From assembly GCA_958450365.1 (NCBI GenBank), contig CAUEEP010000737.1, forward strand, positions 2,469,501-2,533,500: 64,000 nucleotides of DNA, in the 5' to 3' direction. The DNA comes from Mesorhabditis belari (lineage: Eukaryota > Nematoda > Chromadorea > Rhabditida > Rhabditidae). Shown here one piece after another: positions 1-9,806 of this stretch (position 1 is the first letter of the stretch; each line of letters starts with the position of its first letter). The position numbers and the translations under genes are program-made. The notes under the pieces are model-generated. The model was not told the origin of the DNA. It made no database searches and worked only from the letters and a program-made list of their open reading frames with translations.

Positions 1-453
1 TGCTCTATCAGTCATAAATTATTTTTTGATGCCAGCTAATTGTCCCCCTTTCTTTGAAAAGTTTTCACCAAAAAGAGCCGTCACTGGCGGAAATTTTTAT
101 TTGTTTACAGAATCTCGAAATTCATCCTCAGAGCTGCCAGTTACCGTCTTTGCTTTGAACGTTTGATTATAGTTTCTTTAGAAACAAACGTCCAAGCGTC
201 ACGAATCCATTTTAAGTAGAGATGCATTCCTGGAGTCTTTGGATTTCCAACTGATGTCAATTCATGGCATTCATGGCTTCCAGTATGCATCCATCATAAT
301 ACAGTAAAAAAAGTATTATCAAGGAGTGAAAAATGAAAACTAGCAACTAGATAACTGAACAAGAGAATCCCAAGAAATTTTTCTTACCGTAAATACTGTA
401 ATAGTATTCAGATAATGAGAACAACACAAAGTTATTCAGTTAAAGACAATAAC

Positions 454-722
454 TACCGTAAATACTGTAATAGTACCCGACCCCCCTCGTACAGTCGCGT
501 AGTCGCAAAAGTTTTTTAGTATTTAATTTTTTTCAAAGCTCCCGTACTTTCAAAAAATGCGTCTTTGGTATCAAAAAATAGCTGAAATTCAGGGCTATTT
601 TTTGATACCTAAGCGCGCATTGTAGCATAAACCAGTGTCGAGAAAGACTCGTTCAAAGCTAGACTACGAAACACTCCGCACCGTCATTATGGGGGTGGGG
701 TACTATTACAGTATCTACGGTA
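454..722. repeat. Palindromic MITE-like element, family A copy 1
   Basis: The ends are inverted repeats beginning TACCGTAAATACTGTA, and the interior is also largely self-complementary, with the arm TATCAAAAAATAGC matched by its complement. No ORF is present. Near-identical copies lie at 5538-5843, 35301-35582 and 47342-47610, with a deleted copy at 7090-7167. The 50-60 bp to its left recur beside the copy at 35301, so part of that flank was duplicated with it. A solo terminal fragment also lies at about 385-405. It is probably a non-autonomous DNA transposon. Confidence 0.8.
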
Positions 723-929
723 GGTATTTTCAAGCAGTGGGTCATTTTAGCGCAAAACAGAATTTGTGAACATCCTCTAATAACTTCCGCAGCAGTTATT
801 TTTTCGATCGCTTTCTAGATGCGGTGGTTATTAGAGAGCAACAGTGATTATTGCGATAATTATCCATATGATTCTGTGTCGAATGTTACTAAACACTTGA
901 TGATTGACTTGAAACTTGAACACTTGAAA

Positions 930-990
930 CACCTAGACCCAGACCTAGACCTAGAGCTAGACCTAGACCTAGACCTAGACCTAGACTAGA
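930..990. repeat. Short tandem repeat (CTAGAC)n
   Basis: About ten imperfect copies of the hexamer CTAGAC. This is a simple satellite, and nothing coding is seen nearby between 730 and 1430. Confidence 0.85.
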
Positions 991-1504
991 CTCACTCATT
1001 CAAAATCGGCTACGGAGAATCCCGCCGAGGGATGAATTTTGAATGAAACGTTGTAGGCAATTTTTAAATTAAACACAAATTTGGTAGAAATCGAGGCAGA
1101 ATTGAGTTCTCTACAAAATGATATAATATTTCACTCTACAAAATGATATAAAGGCTTACCAAAAAAAGATTTCATTCAAAATCGTCTACGAGATATTGAT
1201 AGAAGATCTCAAAGCAGTAGCTCAAAGTATAAACTAGTTTTTCTCTTATTTAAAATAGTCTATGTCCTTGTAAACTTTTTCCGAAGGTAGACTCTTTAAA
1301 ATCGGCTACCGTAACCAAATAATTGCGATACACTGGTTTTTGAATAAATTGGCCAACCTCAAAATTAGTTACATTATATCGGAAAAGCTTATGAGAAAAA
1401 TGATATTATGTTTATAGCGAGTAAAAACTCGCACAGTTCGGCGAGCAAACATAAATGGAATTAAGCATCAAAGCTTCACGTCATTTCAAATTTTCGACCT
1501 CTTT

Positions 1505-1601
1505 TGTGCATCCCCTAGTGGGGACGCGTTCCAAAATTTTTTCGAGACACTGTTGGAAGGTCTCGGGGTTAATACTAACCTCAAACTTGGGTAATTAAAC
1601 C
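1505..1601 (-). ncRNA. sls-1: SL1 spliced-leader RNA gene, copy A
   Basis: On the minus strand the RNA starts with the 22-nt SL1 exon (first bases GGTTTAATTACCC, last bases GTTTGAG), followed by a GT donor. Three stems follow in order: a GGTTA/TAACC hairpin just after the donor, a CGAGAC/GTCTCG hairpin, and a 3' stem GTCCCC/GGGGAT. The Sm-binding site AATTTTGGAAC lies before the last stem. A conserved upstream block (CTGGCACACG) is centred about 40 bp before the start. The gene lies 175 bp from a 5S gene and is transcribed away from it, as in the C. elegans 5S/SL1 repeat. The SL RNA donates its exon to the 5' end of mRNAs. Confidence 0.9.
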
Positions 1602-1776
1602 GAAGAGTGAGGTCTCTGTCGCCCTATCCGGACGAGTCGTGTGCCAGGTGCGGCTTTTACCTACGAGACACACGAAAGGTACACACAGTCGTGTCGTCTC
1701 GCGTCTCTGCGAGGGCTGATGCTCTCTTGTTCGCTAGTGGCCGCCTATTTCAGCCATCTCTCACAGCCGCATAATC

Positions 1777-1895
1777 GCTTACGACCATACCACGTTGAAA
1801 ACACGGCATCCCGTCCGATCTGCCAAGTTAAGCAACGTTGGGCTCGGTTAGTACTTGGATCGGAGACGGCTTGGGAATCCCGAGTGCCGTAAGCT
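1777..1895 (+). rRNA. 5S ribosomal RNA, copy 1
   Basis: The 119-nt sequence matches nematode 5S rRNA throughout. It starts GCTTACGACCATACC, has the internal-control segment with GTTAAGCAACGTTGGGC, contains GTACTTGGATCGGAGACGG, and ends GCCGTAAGCT. The two ends pair as helix I. A run of five T follows at once and serves as the Pol III terminator. No disabling change is visible. Confidence 0.95.
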
Positions 1896-2095
1896 TTTTG
1901 CTTTTTCGTGGATCGATCAAGAGACTTGGGAATCAATTTTTTCACAAATTAATAGGATAAATTGCTCTTTGCTTTTTGAATTGTTTCTTTATTCTCGGAG
2001 CTTTACAGTACACAACTTACAAGATCAAAGTGTTAGGTCGAGGGATTCTTTTGGATTAGAGCTTCAGAGAGGATTCAATTGCTGACTATGAGATT

Positions 2096-2194
2096 CGTGG
2101 ATTTCTCAAAAAGGGAAATCCGTTCCAAAATTCCTAGAGACACTGTATGTGGGCCTCGGGGTTAATATCAACCTCTAACTTGCGTAATTGAACC
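2096..2194 (-). ncRNA. Variant spliced-leader RNA, copy V1
   Basis: This minus-strand RNA has the SL1 architecture with a diverged sequence. Its 22-nt leader differs from SL1 at positions 5 (T to C), 12 (C to G) and 19 (T to A). The donor GT follows directly. The first hairpin (GGTTG/TAACC) and second hairpin (GAGGC/GTCTC) are kept with wobble pairs. The Sm site AATTTTGGAAC is intact in the variant, and the last stem is entirely different (GGATTTC/GAAATCC). A second copy lies at 25958-26056. Conservation of structure despite changed sequence suggests it is functional and not a decayed SL1 copy. Confidence 0.75.
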
Positions 2195-2555
2195 GTATTT
2201 GGCGGTCTCTTTCTGGATATCTATCTGCCCCGTGGGCCAGAAGGTGTGCAATTGTGAGATCCCCAAAAGCCCACCTTCCACGTTCACAATTCACCGCCAT
2301 TTCAGCTATAAGTTTCGAAATTCTCCAAAATTCGAAATCAACACTCGAAGTCTTACTCATCTGAAAATAACAAAATGATGCTGGGAATCAATTTTCAGGG
2401 AAGCCGTATTTTTCAAAATTTTCTTCACCATATAGTGAAAGATCTCCGGTGTGATTCCACCGTTTCAATGGAAGCGAGGTGAAGAGTTGATAAATCACGA
2501 TAAAAACGAAACAAAGCATCAAAGCCTCCAATAATTTCACATTCTCAAGTCCATT

Positions 2556-2652
2556 TGTGCATCCCCTAGCGGGGACACGTTCCAAAATTTTTTCGAGACA
2601 CTGTTGGAAGGTCTCGGGGTTAATGCTAACCTCAAACTTGGGTAATTAAACC
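2556..2652 (-). ncRNA. sls-1: SL1 spliced-leader RNA gene, copy B
   Basis: The leader, three stems and Sm site are those of copy A. The last stem reads GTGTCCCC/GGGGATGC, one change from copy A. The upstream element (CTGGCACATGG) ends 47 bp before the start, as in the other copies. The 5S partner downstream is only a 28-bp stub at 2830-2857. Confidence 0.88.
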
Positions 2653-2829
2653 GAAGGGAGAGCTCTCTGTCGCCCTATAGAGACGGGCCATGTGCCAGAT
2701 GCCGCTTTTTCTTACGAAACACACAAGAGGTACACACCCTGGTATCATCTCGCGTCTCTGCGAGGGCTGATGCTCTCTCGTGTTCTCTGGTGACCGCCTA
2801 TTTCAGCCGTCTCTCACAGGCACACACTC

Positions 2830-2857
2830 GCTTACGACCATACCACGTTGAAAACAC
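2830..2857 (+). pseudogene. Truncated 5S rRNA stub
   Basis: Only the first 28 bases of 5S are present, from GCTTACGACC to AAAACAC. The sequence then switches to unrelated DNA (GTGGCGCTTGTATATAC). The same break is found inverted at 25301-25328, so the truncation predates the duplication of the block. Confidence 0.8.
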
Positions 2858-2944
2858 TATGTGGCGCTTGTATATACAAAAAGCTTAATCACACGAGGTA
2901 CAGCTTCAAATTACGATTATACATGAAAATGCTGCATTCTAAAA

Positions 2945-3298
2945 GGTAATCCATAGATTTTAGGCCAATCAAATGTCGGAATGTCTTCACCTTCAGTCAA
3001 ATTCGTTGTCGAAACTTACAAATAATTTTCCCCGATCTTCACAAGGAGCTCAACGATGACGCACAGACATTCAAAGAGATTTGAAACGCTGGTATCATTT
3101 CAAATTTGTTTTAGAAGCTACTCGATAAAGAAGAAACGCGTAAGAGGGCCAATACCTTCGAAAGTTTGTGGATGAAACATGAGAAATGTGTGTGAGTGTT
3201 CAATTTTGATTTGGTTGCTTCTATCATTATTTTCAGGAAACGAAAGTCGGACTTTGAGACGTACTCAGAAGATTACATGTCTCATGATATGGTCGTAA
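2945..3298 (+). pseudogene. Captured fragment of an unknown protein-coding gene, left copy
   Basis: Exon-like sequence on the plus strand reads FPDLHKELNDDAQTFKEI, then a TGA, and further on reads LLDKEE and AFESL-like residues. A GTGAGT donor near 3190 and a TTTTCAG acceptor near 3237 are followed by KRKSDFETYSEDYM. The in-frame stop shows it is not an intact gene. An inverted copy lies at 24870-25205. The parent gene is not in the window and I do not recognise the family. It appears to be a gene piece swept into the 5S/SL1 array. Confidence 0.45.
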
Positions 3299-3474
3299 GT
3301 GATTGTCGGGCTGTGAGAGACGGCCGAAATAGACGGCCATCAGCGAACACGAGAGAACATCAGCCCTCGCAGAGACGCGAGACGACACGACTGTGTGTAC
3401 CTTTCGTGTGTCTCATGGGAAGAAGCGGCATCTGGCACACGGCTCGTCCAGATCGTGATGAGACCTGATTCTTC

Positions 3475-3573
3475 GGTTTAATTACCCAAAGTTTGAGGTT
3501 AGCATTAACCCCGAGACCTACCAACAGTGTCTCGAAAAAATTTTGGAACACGTCCCCGCTGGGGGATGCACAA
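3475..3573 (+). ncRNA. sls-1: SL1 RNA copy C with a one-base insertion in the leader
   Basis: The SL1 RNA stems and Sm site AATTTTGGAAC are present, but the leader has an extra A (ACCCAAAGTTTGAG), making a 23-nt exon. The last stem reads CGTCCCC/GGGGGATG. It lies opposite in direction to copies A and B, at the outer edge of the left block. It is either a pseudogene or a source of rare 23-nt leaders. Confidence 0.7.
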
Positions 3574-3637
3574 AAGAACTCTAAGATTTGAAATGGCTTG
3601 AAGTTTTGATGAATGTCCGAATAATTGCGATTGTTGG

Positions 3638-3698
3638 GGAAAATTCCAAGCCGAACCTAATTCGGAGGTGAAATTAGGTTCGGCTTGGACTTTTCCCA
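3638..3698. repeat. Short hairpin element, family F (short form)
   Basis: Two arms of about 25 bases pair (AATTCCAAGCCGAACC with its complement) around a loop of about 10 bases. The same arms cap the longer hairpin at 46681-46884 in the multicopper oxidase gene, so this is probably a deleted member of one family. Confidence 0.65.
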
Positions 3699-3780
3699 TG
3701 TCTAATGGCAGTGTCTAATGGCAGTGTTTAATGCCAGTGTGTAATGCCAGTGTCTAATGGCTGTGTCTAATGGCAGTTGT
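3698..3780. repeat. Tandem repeat, unit about 13 bp
   Basis: Six imperfect copies of GTCTAATGGCAGT follow directly after the short hairpin. From here to the tRNA at 4561 I see no gene. Confidence 0.8.
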
Positions 3781-4560
3781 CCACGTACACTGCTTCAACT
3801 AATTATAAAGCCACTTTAAAAATATCAAGAGAAATTTATAAGAATAAAAAGTAAACAAGTTAAATGATAAATTAATAACCAATAGCCTGAACATAAAGTT
3901 TTATAACCTGAAAAACTCGATTATCCATACTTGAAATGAGGTTCTCGACGATTTTTTTTGATTAATCGTATGCCAAGCAAGAATAATGACCCTTTTCAAT
4001 TCTCCAAGACCTGCTTATTGTCTATTATTTTCGTAAATTCAACATCCTTTAAATTAAAGTCGCTACTGAGTTTGAAAAAACGTAAGTGACTCTATAATTA
4101 GTTGGAGCAATGTTGTCGACGGATTACTGTAACATCAACTCTATTCCTTCAACTTATTCCAAACGATCACTTACTGTTAGCTAGCTTTATATGGTTCAGC
4201 TACCGGAGTCCAATAAGTAGATGTTGCAATAGTCCACGCAGTCTTCTGTAGTCATAAAGATTGCCGTAACAGCAACAAAACTAAAAACCAAGCCTAGCTT
4301 CGAGATCAAGACAGACTACGGTAGCTAAGGTATGCCTTAGAAGTGATGATCTCTATTCCTTCAACTTACTCCAAACGGTCACTTACTGTTTCAGATCCTT
4401 GCCCTCCTCTTTCCCTCGTCAAACTTTCTACAATAACGCCTACAAGCAGGAGTATGAAGGCTTTGCGAAGGATCCTGTGCCGACAAGACATCGACAAGAA
4501 ATAGATTCTGATGATCAAAAAAGAAAAAAAAAGTCCAAAAACAAAAATCAAAAAGTATCA

Positions 4561-4632
4561 GCCCGATGCGGGGCTCGAACCCGCGACAGCCAGATTAAGA
4601 GTCTGGTGCTCTACCGACTGAGCTAACCGGGC
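4561..4632 (-). tRNA. tRNA-Lys (anticodon CTT)
   Basis: The minus-strand cloverleaf is complete. The acceptor is GCCCGGT paired with ATCGGGC, the D arm is GCTCAGTCGGTAGAGC, the anticodon stem-loop is CCAGACTCTTAATCTGG with CTT at the anticodon, and the T arm is CGGGTTCGAGCCCCG. A run of five T downstream (complement of 4550-4554) can end Pol III transcription. It reads AAG codons as lysine. There is no intron. Confidence 0.95.
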
Positions 4633-4788
4633 TACGACGGGAGGCCGCGAGAAAATGCTTTTGAGGAAACTAGGAAGCAATTGGAAAAGAAAATTTGAAT
4701 ATTTTAAAACCTACAAAACAGTCAAAATTTAATGTAAATGCAAATTTCAGCTGTGTCTGGAATCGAAACGGTTTTTGCAACAACACGT

Positions 4789-5022
4789 ACAGTACTGGAC
4801 AATGAAATATGATATTTGAAAAACGATCGTCACTTTCGCGCGTCTGTAACTCTCTTGTCTTTGAGTTTAAAATATGAGTGTTATATATTTTCTGAAAGCT
4901 CTTTTCAAGGGCTACACAATGGTAATATTAATATTTAGAAATACGGTAAAGACAAGGGAGTTACAGACGCGCGAAAGTGACGATCTTTTTTCAAATATCA
5001 TATTTCATTGTCCAGTAGTGTA
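4789..5022. repeat. Long palindrome, MITE-like (family C)
   Basis: The arms GTACTGGACAATGAAATA and TCGTCACTTTCGCGCGTC recur as reverse complements at the other end, leaving a loop of roughly 80 bases. No coding content is present. I saw only one copy in the window. Confidence 0.7.
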
Positions 5023-5182
5023 CTATACAACATCTGAGAAATTGTCTCTTTGTGGAATCACATGCAAATTGTGTTAACCACAAAGGAAGGATCAGCCTTG
5101 TAAATTCTTGTAAACTTGTCAAATAAAAGTTTTTCAATTTTTATTGGTTTTGGAAACAGGGAATGATTTATTCGATAGTGTT

Positions 5183-5532
5183 TTTCGAAAAAATCAGCTC
5201 GATCCGGGATTTTGGTGTGTTTAGCCAGATGATACGGTTGTCTGAACCTAAAACCCAGAATGGTTGATCCAGAAAATGTATTCGAATTTTTAATCCTAAA
5301 AGATTAGCCGAACTAGACTTGTTCTTCGGTTGTGACTTTGTGGTTAAAATTTGTAAACGCATTCTATTTGGTGCACTCAATTTCTTTGAATCTTTCAATC
5401 GTTGTCAGTCAGCCAGTTTCTTTGAATCGTTATCAGAAAATTAAGACCTGAGTACACCAGAAACGGTGCGTTATTCGAGAGTTTTTCGAAAAAATCAGCT
5501 CGATATGGGATTTTGGTGTGTTTAGCCAGATA
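5183..5532. repeat. Direct repeat pair
   Basis: A segment of about 50 bp (AAAAAATCAGCTCGAT through GTGTTTAGCCAGAT) occurs at 5183-5231 and again at 5480-5532 with a few changes. The family A element at 5538 begins right after the second copy. Confidence 0.7.
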
Positions 5533-5537
5533 GTAGC

Positions 5538-5843
5538 TACCGTAAATACTGTAAAAGTACCCCACCCCCCTCGTACAGTCGCGTAGTCGCAAAAGTTTTT
5601 TAGCAAAAGTATTTCATTTTTTTCAAAGCGCCCGTACTTTCAAAAAATGCATCTTTGGTATCAAAAAATAGCTGAAATTCAGGGCTATTTTTTGATACCT
5701 AAGCGCGCATTGTAGCATAAACCAGTGTCGAGGAAAACTCGTTCAAAGCTAGTTCAAGTTCAAGTTCAAAGTGCAAGTTCAAAGCTACGCAACACTCCGC
5801 ACCGTCATTATGGGGGTGGCGTACTATTACAGTATTTACGGTA
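5538..5843. repeat. Palindromic MITE-like element, family A copy 2
   Basis: It has the same termini and internal hairpin as 454-722. It is about 36 bp longer because of small internal tandem duplications (GTTCAAGTTCAAGTTCAAAG and TTTTTTAGCAAAAG). Confidence 0.8.
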
Positions 5844-5844
5844 T

Positions 5845-6194
5845 GAATATTTTCTCACGAAAACTTGCACACAGGGGTTTTTGACTATGCTGAATTGATC
5901 AATAATACTTTTTCATAATGTTTTTAGTAAAAACTTCGAGAAATTGAGGTTATGAAGTGCGCTGAATAGGGGAAATTTGCCGAAAAACAGGTCCTAAACT
6001 GTCAGGGAGTTCTTTTATAGTTATAATACTTAACAGTTTATATTTACTGCATCCCCTTTGATAATATTTTTACAGAATTTGTAGAAATGACAACATAATT
6101 CTGAAAACTTGATTTGCTTGATGAAAAAAGTTTTTCTAATCGTTTCAGCATAGTCAAAAACTCCTGAGTGCAAGTTTTCATAGACAAAATATTG
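5845..6194. repeat. Inverted-repeat element (family D)
   Basis: Arms of about 35 bp (AAAACTTGCAC, GTTTTTGACTATGCTGA) are mirrored at 6145-6192. The 270 bp between them hold no ORF. The element abuts family A copy 2, which suggests repeated insertion at one spot. Confidence 0.6.
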
Positions 6195-6887
6195 ATTTTT
6201 GGTCAAGTTCTGCCACTACTCTCGCGTCCTATGGCCTTTCGCAATCCCATTCCAAACCTGTTCCTGTTCCAGGCAAAGACCGAAAGCTCCAAGAATATAA
6301 TCCGGTGGACAATAACCATTCTCGGAGACTAAAATCGGTTTTATAATTTTAACTTATAGTTTTTTTTTAAAACCTATAAAAGTTCTTGCTTCAGTTTGAA
6401 AATATTCCCCATTCGAGTCACAGAAAGCACAAGTTTTTGCGCAATTCTTTGCTCGAATCTCAAAATCGATTGCCTGATTCGCGCAATAACCATTAATTTT
6501 CAGATCAGCGCACCTAAAAACGAAGAAATTTTGAGTACTTTTCTATTTGGGTTTTATGCAAATTTGCAAATTTTACAGTTTTATGCAAATTTGGATTTTA
6601 ATGGATTTCGAACTTAAAAACTCAGCTTTGTTAGGAAATTGAAATAGAAATTGAAAAAAAAAAAACTTTTGAAACTCACTTTGTATTCGTGTCCGTGCAC
6701 TAAAGAGAAAAATTATCGAAAAATTTGAAAGAAAGAAACGCACGGCAAAGCATTTATCCGTGCCCGCATCATTGATACAAACGGTGTTCACTGGACAAGC
6801 ACCACCGGCATTTGGGACTTAAAAATTTCCTTTTGTCTTTTGCCCGACCTCACCTATAAGGGGGTGCCACGTCAAAGGGATTCAAAG

Positions 6888-6972
6888 CAGCGATGGCCTA
6901 TGGGATAGTGTGCTAAACTCAGAAGCCTGGACCTTATTTTGCTCTCGGGTTCAATTCCGCTTGCCGCCAAAT
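6888..6972 (+). other. tRNA-like segment (weak)
   Basis: A B-box-like GGTTCAATTCC lies about 60 bases after a segment resembling an A box (TGGCCTATGGG). No standard anticodon arm can be drawn. It may be a tRNA relic or the head of a SINE. Confidence 0.25.
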
Positions 6973-7089
6973 TTCTCACTTGTTTAGAAGTATAAAAACG
7001 TTTTTTGTGAGGATTAAGATGTTTTTAAATTATAAAAAGTTCCAATAAATGTTTATTGTTCTAATTTAGCTTTTCCGGTGTTTTGTAGC

Positions 7090-7167
7090 TACCGTAAATA
7101 TTGTAATAGTACCCCACCCCCTCGTACAGTCGCGTAGTCGCGTAGCACTATAACAGTATTTACGGTA
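7090..7167. repeat. Family A element with internal deletion
   Basis: Both termini of family A (TACCGTAAATA and TATTTACGGTA) are kept with the CCCCTCGTACAGTCGCGTAG segment, while the central hairpin is missing. The whole element is 78 bp. Confidence 0.75.
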
Positions 7168-7283
7168 GGTAAGTTTCAAAAATCGGTGATAAGTTGAAAT
7201 AGTTTCCTAGTGAGGCAAGACTACGATAGTTGATGTCTTGTCAAAAGTTGTCAAAAAGTAGAACAAAGTGTAAATAATATTTT

Positions 7284-7313
7284 GTTTTTTTTTTTTTTTA
7301 ATATTTTTTTTTT

Positions 7314-7361
<48 letters not shown>

Positions 7362-7474
7362 TAAAATATAAAATTTTTTTTTTTTTTTTTTAAATTTTTA
7401 AAAAATTTGTAAAATTTATTTTAAAAAAAAAAAAAAAAAATATTATTATGTGTAAAAATTAAAAAAGAGAAAAG

Positions 7475-7505
<31 letters not shown>

Positions 7506-7583
7506 AAAAAAATATTATTTTAAAAAAAAAAAAAAAGAAAAGAAAAAAAAAAAAAAATTATATATATAAAAAGGTAAAAAAAA

Positions 7584-7628
<45 letters not shown>

Positions 7629-7630
7629 AA
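7284..7630. repeat. Homopolymer tract: poly-T then poly-A
   Basis: About 150 bases rich in T are followed by about 200 bases rich in A, with runs exceeding 30 bases. No gene can be read through it. Apparent phenylalanine-rich or lysine-rich ORFs here are meaningless. It could be two poly-A tails head to head or an unreliable assembly join. Confidence 0.85.
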
Positions 7631-7639
7631 AGAAAAGAA

Positions 7640-9800
7640 AAACCGCCACCCCACAAAGCTCAAGTTTACAATTCCAGCATGGCCTACCTCCAACGCTTGT
7701 GGCTGATGAGACAAAATTTGGCTTAAGTGGGCAACGGGCGGCGGTGACACAAGACAGTGAGCACTGAAAAAGGAAAGCTGTTTTGTAGAAGTGTTTGATT
7801 GCTAAGTCATAGAAAAAATGTACCGTAACCCACAAATGTACTGTAAACAGGCGGTTTGCTTAGGGTAGTTTTGGAGAATTGGTGCTTTTTAGAAAAGCCT
7901 TATTTAAGAGCTTCAAGAAAACCGACCAAGAAAGCGACGAAAAACGCGATCACTCCCGGAACGAGCATAATTCCCAGCCAACGCGATGGAGAGGAAATAA
8001 AAAAAATAAGATAGAATGCCTAGTGACCTTTTAAGAATTTCCGGTCTCAGTCACCCCGAACTTCGATGTCAAACACCGAACACTGCTGTAACTCTCTGTA
8101 ACTCGGCTGTGCAAATGAAATGAACGGCGGATTTATGTGGGATACAAGGAAATCTTTTTATATAAACGTGTCAGGGTTTTTGCTATGCACTTTTTTTTCT
8201 CGAATCTATGACCAGACCCATTTTTTGTTGTTCGAAAAAGTATTCTGAACTCGTGATTTGCTACGAGTTTGACCGCTTTTTTAACTATCAGAGAGCAATT
8301 ATTGTCTTGATTTTACGACCATTCATATCGGTTCAAGTCCATAGCAGAGTTATATTTAACAGTCATTAGATAGCAAGCGTTGAGTGCAGTTGTTAGTAGT
8401 GTGATTGTCTTCAAGCCCATGTTGCAAGCAATTCAAATTCAACCTAGAAACGTAGACTAGTGGCCATAAAAGTTGCTTAAATTCTGGGCAAACCGGTGTA
8501 CTTAATGCAGCCAAACTATCCATCGATGGATAGCCAAACTATCCACCGAGCATGGAATAGCCATTACCAAATATAGCCATATTGTTTACGGTAAAAGAAT
8601 TATATTTTAGACAATGGCAAGGTAACTTTTTTACAATTTGGTTCAAATCCATCGCTGGCTTCAAATGTTTTTTTTTTGTTTTTTCTTGACATCAGTAATC
8701 AACAAATTCTAGTACATGCAATGGCTAAAATTTAAAAAAAAAGAAATCATCATGTTTACTATAAAATATAAAGCTAAATCTCACTATTAATGTTTAAATT
8801 TTAAAATTTAAAAGGCCAAATCCGTTACAAGGTACAATGTTTGTTTTTTTTTCAATCCAACCTGGCACCGAGTGTGGATTCCAATGAACGAATTTATGTC
8901 CATTTTCGCTTTCTCCACACAGATCAAACCTTGTAAATGACTTTTTTTTCAGCAGAACTAATTTTAGCTTTCAAAACTGATCAAAGTCTGTTCAGTTACA
9001 CTTCCTATCTCAGTTTAATCCCGAAAGATGTAAAGAAAGTTTATTTCACAAGATATTTCAGCGAAATTTGAGATTTGAGATCTTTCAGTAGCAACAATCA
9101 AAAAGATAACAAATTCAGTTAAGTTTTCTTTTCGCTCATCAATTCAATATCCTGTTTCAATTTTAATTTGATCCAATGTGGCGGGAAGAAATCAGTCGTG
9201 TTCAACTCGCGCTCGATTCCACTCGGTTTCGAGAATTTCTGAGAAACATTTAAAGTATCATTATTGATCAATCCTAAAATATTTAGGTATCAATGATGTG
9301 ATTCAAATTTTTATTGTGAGGCAAATTTTGTGTCGGCAAGCCTGGCAAGATCGACAAGCCTGACAAGATATCCCGGATTTGTAGCTTTGGTACTGGAAAG
9401 TTGTCCAAAGTGCAAAGTGTCCAAAAGTCCAAAGTTGTCTATATATGAAAATATTCAGGGAATTGAATATTTTTTAATACTGTTACAATTATACATTTCG
9501 AGTATCCCCCATTGTCCTCCTAGTCATTTTTTAACGTTTTGCGTTAAATTTCTCGACTTGCAAGAGTATCCTAGTTTGTTTTTTGCTTTGTCGATAGAAA
9601 AACTATAACGAATGCAACTAAAACAGTCCTGCAGCAACAATTCCCACGTTTTCACCAACATTTATGGGAAGCTTAAAAGGAAACACGTCGTTTTTTGCAT
9701 TTTTTCAGAACTTTTCGATTTCTTTTTACATTATTAACTGTTTTTCTTTTTAGAGTTGCAAAAAATGTCGATAAACCGCATAAAAACCTTTTTAGAGTTG
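7640..9800. other. Gene-poor stretch
   Basis: No convincing gene is seen. One short minus-strand exon-like piece at 7905-7990 encodes a hydrophobic stretch (VPGVIAFFVAFLVGF) and then a stop, but I found no exon to join it to. The remainder is AT-rich with scattered short repeats. Confidence 0.4.
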
Positions 9801-9806
9801 CAAAAA

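Noticed and set aside
7515..7835. Phe-rich ORFs on the minus strand
   Set aside because: Translation of the poly-A/poly-T tract; no coding signal.
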